DNA of 12,039 nt from Deltaproteobacteria bacterium (GTDB lineage Bacteria > Myxococcota > Polyangia > Haliangiales > Haliangiaceae), in the NCBI GenBank assembly GCA_018262455.1, contig JAGSPR010000262.1, positions 1-12,039 on the forward strand, given 5' to 3'. This document shows positions 1-6,764 of the stretch, one piece after another. Position 1 is the stretch's first letter. Every line of letters starts with the position of its first letter. The translations under genes were made by a program, and so were the position numbers. The notes beneath the pieces are model-generated. The model was not told where the DNA came from. It made no database searches and saw nothing but the letters and a program-made list of their open reading frames with translations.

Positions 1-708
<708 letters not shown>

Positions 709-729
709 CTCCGCACTGACACTGCGGTG

Positions 730-754
730 AACGGCCGGGCCTGTCCCGGCCGTT
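730..754 (+). terminator. Intrinsic terminator after rpoC
   Basis: A perfect 10-bp inverted repeat (730-739 pairs with 745-754, core ACGGCCGGG/CCCGGCCGT) closes a 5-base loop and is followed by a pyrimidine-rich tail, TTCTCGTT. The stem is very GC-rich; the T tract is short, as is common in GC-rich genomes. A smaller hairpin (CCGCA 711-715 with TGCGG 723-727) sits just before it. The position 21 bases after the rpoC stop fits the end of the rpoBC transcript. Confidence 0.82.
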
Positions 755-812
755 TCTCGTTGACCGACGACGACCTACAGGTGGGAGGCACGCGCCGTGA
801 TTGCGCGGACCC

Positions 813-826
813 GGTGGTTAACCACC
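813..826. promoter_or_regulatory. Perfect 14-bp palindrome, candidate operator upstream of kinase 1
   Basis: GGTGGTTAACCACC reads identically on both strands and has no loop, which suits a dimeric DNA-binding protein better than an RNA hairpin. It lies about 83 bases before the preferred kinase 1 start, in the only non-coding gap between rpoC and the kinase cassette. No well-spaced -35/-10 pair was found around it, so an operator role is an inference. Confidence 0.4.
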
Positions 827-853
827 ATGCAGGAGAATGCGTCAGAGCCGTAG

Positions 854-902
854 GGTTGCTCTACAGCCGGCGCGGCTGCGCTCTTGCAGCCGTGGAGCAA
901 TC
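854..902 (+). promoter_or_regulatory. Structured leader that can enclose the kinase 1 ribosome-binding site
   Basis: Two nested stems are visible. The outer stem pairs 854-861 (GGTTGCTC) with 895-902 (GAGCAATC), 8 bp including one G-U. The inner stem pairs 873-879 (CGGCTGC) with 886-892 (GCAGCCG), 7 bp with a 6-base loop. The only purine-rich SD-like sequence before the ATG at 909, GGAG 894-897, lies in the outer stem. A competing hairpin, CAGCC 864-868 with GGCTG 874-878, uses the same bases as the inner stem. The arrangement resembles a translational switch, but no function is shown by sequence alone. Confidence 0.4.
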
Positions 903-908
903 GAGACG

Positions 909-2414
909 ATGTCCCAGCAGGACTCATGCCTTCCCGAGGGTTACGAGGTCGATCCAGACCTCGAGCCTGGCGAGGCCGTGGGCGAGTATGTGGTCGACGG
1001 CAAGCTCGGGCAGGGCGCGTTCGGAACCGTGTTCCGGGCAGCGCACCCGCTGATCGGCAAGGTCGTCGCGATCAAGGTCCTGGCTCGCAAGTACTCCGTG
1101 GATCCCGAGATGGTCTCGCGGTTCGTCGCCGAGGCACGTGCGGTCAACCAGATCCGGGACCGCCACATCATCGACATCTTCTCGTTCGGCCGACTCGAGG
1201 ACGGTCGCCAGTACTACGTCATGGAGTATCTCGACGGTGAGACGCTCGACGCCCGCATCGAGCGCGAGGGCAGGGTGTCGCTCGCGCAGGCGCTGCCGAT
1301 CCTGCGTGGCATCGGACGCGCGCTCGATGCCGCGCATGGCAAGGGCATCGCGCACCGCGATCTCAAGGCCGAGAACGTGTTCCTCGCAAGTGATCCCGAT
1401 GGCGGCGTGTGGCCGAAGCTGCTCGATTTCGGGATCGCGAAGCTGATGGCGCCGGAACCAGGGCTCGGGCACAAGACGCGAACGGGCACGCCGGTCGGGA
1501 CGCCGTACTACATGTCCCCCGAGCAATGTCGGGGGCGCGATGTCGATCACCGCACCGACCTCTACGCGTTTGGCGTGCTTGCGTACCTCGTGCTCACCGG
1601 CAAGTACCCGTTCGACGCGGACGATTACCTGTCGATCCTCATGCAGCAGATCACGGTGCAAGCCGCGCCCGCGTCGAGCATCGCGAGCGACCTGCCGGTT
1701 GGCGTCGACGAGGTGTTGGCGTGGCTGCTGGCCAAGGACCCCGTCGATCGGCCGCCCAACCTACGCGCCGCGGTGACCGCTCTCGAGTCAGTGGCCCGGG
1801 CCGCCGGCCTCGACGTCCCGCGCCAGACCGGTCCCCTGGCCGGTCCCCAGACCGGGCCCCGGACTGCTCCGGCGATCATGCCCGCGAGCAAGCTCGGCAC
1901 GCGGCCGCCGCACCTCGCCTCCGCCGGGACTCCTTCCTCGACCGTGCCGCCTGCAAAGCGCTCGCGCGTCGTGCGGTACGTGATCGCGGCTGGAGCCGTG
2001 GCCGTGGCCACGCTGGCGATCGTGGCGCCGTGGGCACCGGATCGCCCTGCGCATGCGCTGGACCCGGCGGTCGCGCCGGTGCTGATCGACCCGCCCGTCG
2101 CGCTGCGCCCGCACCGCGCACCCTCCGAGCCGCAGACCGTGATCGTGACGGTCGCGGGCGTGCCGGACGGCACCGAGGTGATCGCGGGCGGGATGACCGC
2201 CGGTGCGGCGCCGGGGCCCGTGCAGCTGCCGCGCGACCAGGTACCGATGGTGCTGACGTTCAAGCTCGACGGTTACCTGCCGACGTCGCGCACGGTGACG
2301 CCGGATCGCGATCAGGCGCTCACTGTGACCCTCAAGAAGAAGCCGACGAGCGCACCGGGGCACCGCAGCTCCAAGGACGACCTGATCGACATCTTCGGAA
2401 AGCGAGCCCCATGA
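909..2414 (+). CDS. Membrane Ser/Thr protein kinase with C-terminal PEGA-like domain (kinase 1)
   Basis: This 501-residue protein is a Hanks-type kinase that should transfer ATP phosphate to Ser/Thr of unknown targets in the cytoplasm. Every catalytic element is visible: glycine loop GQGAFGTV (34-41), VAIK lysine (56), helix-C Glu (75), HRDLKAEN (149-156), DFG (173-175), GTPYYMSPE (197-205), Asp217 and Arg281. A Pro/Gly linker with QTGP-type repeats (306-321) precedes a single membrane helix (about 355-373). An extracytoplasmic PEGA-like beta domain follows (about 410-477), then a Lys-rich tail. ATG 909 is chosen over the in-frame ATG at 837 because the extra 24 residues are Arg-rich and unlike kinase N termini, the AGGAG before 837 is only one base away, and GGAG lies 11 bases before 909. 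The stop overlaps the next start (ATGA), suggesting coupling to the lipoprotein gene. The kinase call is certain; ligand and substrates are unknown. Confidence 0.93.
   Translation: MSQQDSCLPEGYEVDPDLEPGEAVGEYVVDGKLGQGAFGTVFRAAHPLIGKVVAIKVLARKYSVDPEMVSRFVAEARAVNQIRDRHIIDIFSFGRLEDGRQYYVMEYLDGETLDARIEREGRVSLAQALPILRGIGRALDAAHGKGIAHRDLKAENVFLASDPDGGVWPKLLDFGIAKLMAPEPGLGHKTRTGTPVGTPYYMSPEQCRGRDVDHRTDLYAFGVLAYLVLTGKYPFDADDYLSILMQQITVQAAPASSIASDLPVGVDEVLAWLLAKDPVDRPPNLRAAVTALESVARAAGLDVPRQTGPLAGPQTGPRTAPAIMPASKLGTRPPHLASAGTPSSTVPPAKRSRVVRYVIAAGAVAVATLAIVAPWAPDRPAHALDPAVAPVLIDPPVALRPHRAPSEPQTVIVTVAGVPDGTEVIAGGMTAGAAPGPVQLPRDQVPMVLTFKLDGYLPTSRTVTPDRDQALTVTLKKKPTSAPGHRSSKDDLIDIFGKRAP
1824..1871 (+). 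repeat. Four imperfect 12-bp tandem repeats in the kinase 1 linker
   Basis: Units at 1824, 1836, 1848 and 1860 (consensus CAGACCGGTCCC) encode QTGP-LAGP-QTGP-RTAP, residues 306-321. They lie in the flexible linker between the kinase fold and the membrane helix. Copies 1 and 3 differ at one base; copies 2 and 4 are more diverged. The repeat keeps frame, so copy-number change would alter only linker length. Confidence 0.7.
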
Positions 2415-5008
2415 CCCCTCGACTGCTCCTGCTCCTGCTCGGCGCGGTGGTCTCCGCCTGCACCGACTTCACCGCCGTCACCCGCGGGGCGTGCGGCAAC
2501 GGCTTGCTCGAGCCGGGGGGCTTGCTCGAGCCGGGGGAGGACTGCGACAGCGGAGATCCGAGCTGCGTGCGGTGCGCGGTGACCTGCCGTGGCGCGATCG
2601 ACTGCCCGACGGCCGCGTACACGTGTGGGGTCGACGGGTTCTGCCACGCCCCCGGCGGTCAGCTCGCGGACCCGACACCACCGGTGACGTTCGGCGCCGA
2701 TGACCTTCGCATCACCGACGTCGATCACGACGGCACGGGAGATGTGATCGGGGTCTCGAAGACCTCGATCGTCGTGCACCACGGCGATGCCCACGGCTCG
2801 CTGTCCACGATCACGTCGTTCGTCACGCCGGCCCAGTCAGGTCCGCCGGCCTTCGGTGACGTCGATGGTGACGGCTCGATCGACGTCACGCTGTCGACGC
2901 TCGACGGCATCGTCTCGTACACCTCGAGGTTCGGAACGCTGTCTCCGGTCGACATCGAGTCGCCGATCTTCGGCGAGGCTGGCACGCCGCTCGATATCCT
3001 CATGCTGTTTCCGATCGGTCCGTTCCAGCTCGGCGCGTTCGTCGACGGAGGCGGCTCGATCCTGCTCGTCGTCGTCGACCTCCTCGATCCCGGTGCGACC
3101 CACGCAACGGCCCCGTGCGGTGCGCGGCTCGGCGCGATCGAGCATGCGCGGTTCTCTCAGCCGAGCGTCGACCTGTATCGCGCGAGCGCGGTGAACGCGG
3201 ACCTTGTCGTCTCGTTCACGACGACCGGCGGCGCGCTCTGCGCCACCTCGATCCACGGCAATACGCTCGCCGGCAAGAGCTTCGCCGACATCACCCCGGC
3301 CGGCACGAACCCGGTGGCGGAGCGCCCGGTGCTCGTCGATCTCGATGCCGACGGGGACCCGTGTCCGTCGCTGGTGAGCTCGGACGGCGGCCCGTCGGCG
3401 ATGCGGAGGTGGGAGGGCCACCTGGCAGGCGGGCACTGCACGTTCGATCCGGCCGGTCCCACCGGGCTCGCGCTCCCGCCGGTCGCGAACGCCCCGCCGT
3501 CCGCGGTGGCCGTTGGTCGGATGCCGATCGTGCCGGCGATCGCGGGGCTCGCGTCGGACGCGCTCGTGCTGACGAGCGGGATCTACGGTTACGCGCCCGG
3601 CCCGGACGCGCTCGTCGAGGTCTATGGCTCGTCGGCTCGGCGGATCTCGCACGTCGCGACCGGAGATCTCGACGGCGACGGCGACCTCGACTGCGTGCTC
3701 GCGACCGACCACGAGGACGACCTCGATGTGCTCTATCGGTTCCCGCTCGGGCTCGAGCTGCTGCGGATCGACACCGCGAGCCAGGTCACGTCGCTGACGA
3801 TCGCTGACTTCGACGGCAACGCGGTCAATGACATCGCGTACACCGAGTCCTCGACGGATCACCAGAACCTGATGGTGGCCTACGGCACGGCGGACCGTCC
3901 GCTCGCGCCCGTGCAGGTCGCGACCTTCACGAGCGTCGGCACTGTCAGCACGATCGCGTTTCCCGACTCGGTCGACCGGTTGTCGATCGCCGACGACCTC
4001 GCGGTGATCCAGGCTGGGCCCGCCGCCGGTGCGTTCCCGACGATGACGTTGCTCCACGGCAGCCCGCAGCGCACGATGCTGTCGTTCTTCGAGCCCCGCG
4101 ACGACGTGATCCTCCCCGACACGACGTTGCGAGGCGCCGTCGTCGGGCAGTTCACCGGTTCGGCAAGGCCCGATCTGCTCGCGATCGCGACCCCGGATCA
4201 GGGCACGTCCGTCGGGATGCGCGCGTGGCTCGTGGCCGGGACCGAGGCGGGGCTCGCCACCACGCCGAGCGCCGGGATCTCGGCGCTCGGCCTCGCCGAT
4301 TGCGACGGCACCGGCGTCTGCGTGACCGACGCGCTCTACCTGGTGTGGCCCGGCGCAGCGCACGATCTCGTGATCGCGGTCGATCGCCAGGCGGTGCCGC
4401 ACGCGGCGTTGCTCGATCCGACGGCGCCGGCCGGGTTCGACGCGACCGCGATCCCGGTGCTCCTGGCGGGGGTGCCGGCCGGGGCGAGCGCGCGATCGCT
4501 CTATGCCAGCGACCTCGACGGCGATGGCGCGCCCGAGCTCGTCGCCTCGTTCGAGACGCGCGGTGGCCCCCTCGCCGGGACCGTCCGCGTCTGCCTGATG
4601 GCCGCGGGCGTGCCGCAGCGGTGCGACGACCTGACTCCGATCATCGCTGCGGTCGCCCCGGCCGTCACGGCCTGTACCGATGCGGCTCCCGGTCACCTCA
4701 CCCGTCACGATCCGTTCACCCCCGAGACCCCGGGCGACGATCTCGTCGTCCTGTGTCACGAGGACCCCGGCGTGACGAGCCTGTATCGGATCGTGCGCGG
4801 CGGCGATGGTCTCACCGCAACACCCCTCGCGCAGGGCGTCGGGCTGCGATCGATCCGGGTCGCGGACGTCACCGGCGATGGCATCGATGACGTCATCGCC
4901 GTGCAGGGCAACGCCGGCGCGCAATCGATCGTCGTGTTCGCGCAGTGCAGCTCGCGCGATCTGGAGTCCTGCCCGCAGGCGGCCGCGGTGCCTGGAGGTG
5001 GGCCATGA
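2411..5008 (+). CDS. Large lipoprotein with Cys-rich myxobacterial motif and FG-GAP/VCBS-like repeats
   Basis: The 865-residue product starts with a lipoprotein signal: MTPR, a run of leucines and the lipobox VSAC, with Cys17 as the lipidated residue. Residues 28-80 are Cys-rich and begin with CGNG...E.GEDCDSG, like the Myxococcus disulfide repeat. At least seven Asp-rich loops resembling FG-GAP calcium sites follow, near residues 103 (DVDHDG), 150 (DVDGDG), 310 (DLDADG), 419 (DLDGDG), 466 (DFDGN), 701 (DLDGDG) and 819 (DVTGDG), each followed by hydrophobic beta strands. This suggests one or more beta-propellers on the cell surface or in the periplasm; FG-GAP proteins often bind proteins or glycans, but no ligand is evident here. 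The start overlaps the kinase 1 stop (ATGA) and the stop overlaps the next start (ATGA), so the three genes are probably co-translated. The ORF stays open upstream to 1409 only because of high GC; ATG 2411 with its signal peptide is clearly the start. Confidence 0.88.
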   Translation: MTPRLLLLLLGAVVSACTDFTAVTRGACGNGLLEPGGLLEPGEDCDSGDPSCVRCAVTCRGAIDCPTAAYTCGVDGFCHAPGGQLADPTPPVTFGADDLRITDVDHDGTGDVIGVSKTSIVVHHGDAHGSLSTITSFVTPAQSGPPAFGDVDGDGSIDVTLSTLDGIVSYTSRFGTLSPVDIESPIFGEAGTPLDILMLFPIGPFQLGAFVDGGGSILLVVVDLLDPGATHATAPCGARLGAIEHARFSQPSVDLYRASAVNADLVVSFTTTGGALCATSIHGNTLAGKSFADITPAGTNPVAERPVLVDLDADGDPCPSLVSSDGGPSAMRRWEGHLAGGHCTFDPAGPTGLALPPVANAPPSAVAVGRMPIVPAIAGLASDALVLTSGIYGYAPGPDALVEVYGSSARRISHVATGDLDGDGDLDCVLATDHEDDLDVLYRFPLGLELLRIDTASQVTSLTIADFDGNAVNDIAYTESSTDHQNLMVAYGTADRPLAPVQVATFTSVGTVSTIAFPDSVDRLSIADDLAVIQAGPAAGAFPTMTLLHGSPQRTMLSFFEPRDDVILPDTTLRGAVVGQFTGSARPDLLAIATPDQGTSVGMRAWLVAGTEAGLATTPSAGISALGLADCDGTGVCVTDALYLVWPGAAHDLVIAVDRQAVPHAALLDPTAPAGFDATAIPVLLAGVPAGASARSLYASDLDGDGAPELVASFETRGGPLAGTVRVCLMAAGVPQRCDDLTPIIAAVAPAVTACTDAAPGHLTRHDPFTPETPGDDLVVLCHEDPGVTSLYRIVRGGDGLTATPLAQGVGLRSIRVADVTGDGIDDVIAVQGNAGAQSIVVFAQCSSRDLESCPQAAAVPGGGP
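2501..2536 (+). repeat. Exact 18-bp tandem duplication inside the Cys-rich motif
   Basis: GGCTTGCTCGAGCCGGGG occurs twice back to back (2501-2518 and 2519-2536) with no mismatch. It encodes GLLEPG twice (residues 31-42). The duplication sits between the first Cys and the GEDCD part of the disulfide motif, lengthening the spacing by six residues while keeping frame. Perfect identity suggests a recent slippage event or an assembly artefact. Confidence 0.93.
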
Positions 5009-6255
5009 GGATCGGACTCGTCGTCGTGATCCTCGCGTCGCTCGCCGGTGCCGCCGCTGCGGAGGACCGGGCCACCGCGGAGCGTTACTTCCGCGCCGGG
5101 GCGAAGGCGTACGCCGCCCAGAACTTCGGCGCAGCCGTCGCCAACTTCGACGAGGCCTACAAGGCACTCCCCCTGCCGGAGATCGCGTTCTCCGCGGCAC
5201 AGGCCTATCGTCGGCTGTATCGCTCCGACCCGCAGCCGGCATACGTCCGGCGCGCGATCGAGCTCTACCGGGTCTACCTCGCGAAGGTGAAGTCCGGCGG
5301 GCGAGTCGGGGACGCCGGCGATAGCCTCGGCGAGATGGAGCGAGAGCTCGATCACCTCGGGGCCCGCGGCGCTCTCGAGCCTCGCGGCGCTGTCGAGGCC
5401 CGCGGCGCGAGGACCCACGTCGAGTCGAGCGAACGGACGCGGCTCGGCGTCAATGTCTCGCTGGCCGACCAGCGCTCCAGCGATGCCGGCACGCTTCGCG
5501 AGATCGGTGACGCAACGGGCGATCCGCTGAAGGGCGTGACCACGATGATCGATGGCAAGGTCGTCGAACCGTTCGCGCTGCTCGAGGTCGCGCCAGGTGA
5601 TCACGTCGTCACCGTGACCGCGGACGGCTACCTCGCTGTCGACAAGAAGCAGCGCGCGGTCGCCGGTGCGACCTCGCTCGTCGAGGTCGAGCTCGCGCCT
5701 CGCCCGGCGCGCGTGACCGTCAAGACCGAGCCGGACGCGCGCATCCTCGTCGACGGTCGCGCCAGCACCGGATCGCTGCTCGAGCTCGCCGCGGGCAAGC
5801 ACGTGCTCGCGATCCTGTACGCTGGGCGCGAGCCGTACGGACGCGAGCTGACGGTCAGCCGTGGTCAGGCGCTGGTCGTCACGGCTCCGCTCGTCAAGAC
5901 CGCTCGCCGGCGTGCCGTGCCGTGGGTCCTCGGCGGGGCAGGGGTGCTGGCAGCTGCCGCCACCACCACGGCGATCCTCGCGGCCGTGCACGATGGCCGT
6001 GCGAGCGAGCTCCGCGATCGGATCTCGCTGGGGAATTCGCCCCCGACCGACGGCGACAGGTTCGATCGCGAGGTCCGCCGGCGCGATGACTTCAAGACCA
6101 CTGCGCTCGTGCTAGGCGGCAGCGCGCTCGCCGCCGGCGCAGTCGGGGCGGCCCTGTATCTGTTCGACAAGCCGTCCAGTGAAGCGATCCGGATCGTGCC
6201 GATCGTCGACGCAGGCGCAGGCGTGGGCGGCGCCAGCGTCATCGGCAGGTTCTAG
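5005..6255 (+). CDS. Secreted TPR/PEGA protein with two C-terminal membrane segments
   Basis: The 416-residue product has a Sec signal peptide (hydrophobic 4-19, likely cleavage after AGAAAA). Residues 22-95 form TPR-like helices (ATAERYFRAGAKAYAAQNFGAA and onward), common in myxobacterial envelope proteins. After a low-complexity RGA-rich linker (121-138) come a beta-rich segment (about 147-232) and a PEGA-like domain (236-292, with VTVKTEPDARILVDG). Two hydrophobic helices lie at about 305-327 and 365-387, separated by a charged loop. ATG 5005 is chosen because it gives the signal peptide, has GGAGG at 4994-4998, and overlaps the previous stop (ATGA). PEGA domains in this protein and in kinase 1 suggest a shared extracytoplasmic ligand or partner, which is inference. 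RRR at 301-303 just before the first membrane helix conflicts with a periplasmic N-terminal part under the positive-inside rule, so topology is uncertain. Confidence 0.85.
   Translation: MRIGLVVVILASLAGAAAAEDRATAERYFRAGAKAYAAQNFGAAVANFDEAYKALPLPEIAFSAAQAYRRLYRSDPQPAYVRRAIELYRVYLAKVKSGGRVGDAGDSLGEMERELDHLGARGALEPRGAVEARGARTHVESSERTRLGVNVSLADQRSSDAGTLREIGDATGDPLKGVTTMIDGKVVEPFALLEVAPGDHVVTVTADGYLAVDKKQRAVAGATSLVEVELAPRPARVTVKTEPDARILVDGRASTGSLLELAAGKHVLAILYAGREPYGRELTVSRGQALVVTAPLVKTARRRAVPWVLGGAGVLAAAATTTAILAAVHDGRASELRDRISLGNSPPTDGDRFDREVRRRDDFKTTALVLGGSALAAGAVGAALYLFDKPSSEAIRIVPIVDAGAGVGGASVIGRF
5365..5418 (+). repeat. Three imperfect 18-bp tandem repeats in the TPR/PEGA protein linker
   Basis: Units start at 5365, 5383 and 5401, each beginning CGCGGCGC. 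They encode RGALEP, RGAVEA and RGARTH (residues 121-138). The first two units differ at only a few bases; the third diverges after the first half. They fall between the TPR region and the first beta-rich domain, so they probably only set linker length. Confidence 0.7.
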
Positions 6256-6273
6256 ATCGTTCGAGATTCGGAC

Positions 6274-6301
6274 TTGCGCAGGACGCTGGCCTGGCTATTC
6301 T
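6274..6301 (+). promoter_or_regulatory. Candidate sigma70-type promoter giving a leaderless mRNA for the 132-aa gene
   Basis: TTGCGC (6274-6279) and TATTCT (6296-6301) are separated by 16 bases. The ATG at 6311 lies only 9 bases after the -10 hexamer, so transcription would begin at or within a few bases of the start codon. No Shine-Dalgarno sequence is seen before this ATG (CCGCCGCAA), consistent with leaderless translation. Confidence 0.55.
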
Positions 6302-6310
6302 CCGCCGCAA

Positions 6311-6709
6311 ATGGCCTCTCCGGGTAAGCGCAACCTCGCCGCAGTCGCGACCACGCTCAGCTTCGACAAGTTCTGGACCTGGCTGGCAGGTCACGCGAAC
6401 TGCATCCTGCGCGCCGGCACTCCGGAGGCCGTGCTGCTCGATCACGAGGACTTCCACTGGACGCTGATCACCGAGGACGATCACACGCTGGTCGTCCAGC
6501 TCGCGCGCGCGAAGGAGCTCGTCGGCGAGCTGCTCGTGTTCCCGGCGGAGGTCGCGTACGTCCAGGTCGAGCCCTCGGAGGCCGAGGGCGAGTGGCTGTT
6601 CGAATGCATCATCGAGACCGAGAAAGCTCGTGAAGTTGCCTATCACTTCGTGATGGCACACGAGTACGAGGACGGGGAGCACCGCCGCGAAGAGAAGTGG
6701 ACGCACTAG
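6311..6709 (+). CDS. Hypothetical 132-residue acidic protein
   Basis: I do not recognise this family with confidence. The 132-residue product has no signal peptide or membrane segment and is rich in Glu and Asp towards the C terminus, so it is probably a soluble cytoplasmic protein. It shows a helix near the N terminus (SFDKFWTWLAGHAN, 17-30), then alternating beta-like segments (EAVLLDHEDFHWTLI, HTLVVQLA, GELLVFPAEVAYVQVE) and a C-terminal helix ending EYEDGEHRREEKWTH. This alpha/beta order recalls small YbjN- or secretion-chaperone-like folds, but I see no diagnostic residue and do not claim that. ATG 6311 is the first plausible start: upstream in-frame sequence overlaps the preceding gene and is low complexity. 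It has its own putative promoter and lies between the coupled trio and kinase 2, so it could be an accessory to either kinase; that is only context. Confidence 0.7.
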   Translation: MASPGKRNLAAVATTLSFDKFWTWLAGHANCILRAGTPEAVLLDHEDFHWTLITEDDHTLVVQLARAKELVGELLVFPAEVAYVQVEPSEAEGEWLFECIIETEKAREVAYHFVMAHEYEDGEHRREEKWTH

Positions 6710-6727
6710 CGATCCGAGTCTGAGCGG

Positions 6728-6748
6728 AGCGCGCCGTGTCGGCGTGCT
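6728..6748 (+). promoter_or_regulatory. Strong inverted repeat overlapping the kinase 2 promoter region
   Basis: AGCGCGCCG (6728-6736) pairs with CGGCGTGCT (6740-6748), 9 bp with one G-U, around a 3-base loop. It follows the stop of the 132-aa gene by 18 bases, so it could be a terminator, but no T tract follows. Its right arm overlaps the putative extended -10 of kinase 2, so it could instead be an operator-like dyad. Confidence 0.4.
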
Positions 6749-6753
6749 AGGCT
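6745..6753 (+). promoter_or_regulatory. Candidate extended -10 element for kinase 2
   Basis: TGCTAGGCT fits the extended -10 pattern TGnTAnnnT and ends 11 bases before the ATG at 6765. No convincing -35 was found 16-18 bases upstream, as extended -10 promoters tolerate. The close spacing and the absence of an SD before the ATG (TCCTGCCTCATC) suggest a leaderless or near-leaderless transcript. Confidence 0.42.
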
Positions 6754-6764
6754 CCTGCCTCATC

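Noticed and set aside
760..780. Promoter for the kinase cassette at TTGACC 760-765
   Set aside because: No -10-like hexamer occurs at 16-18 bases spacing; the nearest candidates are too close or too far.
837..908. N-terminal extension of kinase 1 from ATG 837
   Set aside because: AGGAG is only one base from this ATG, the 24 added residues are Arg-rich and non-kinase-like, and they would be encoded by the hairpin region. ATG 909 is better.
1409..2410. Frame of the lipoprotein gene open upstream across kinase 1
   Set aside because: It is a shadow of the kinase reading frame in GC-rich DNA; its translation is Arg/Pro-rich and the signal peptide begins at 2411.
2837..5242. 801-codon open frame on the minus strand
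   Set aside because: It is antisense to two well-supported genes, has an Arg/His-rich composition typical of GC-rich shadows, and shows no domain motif.
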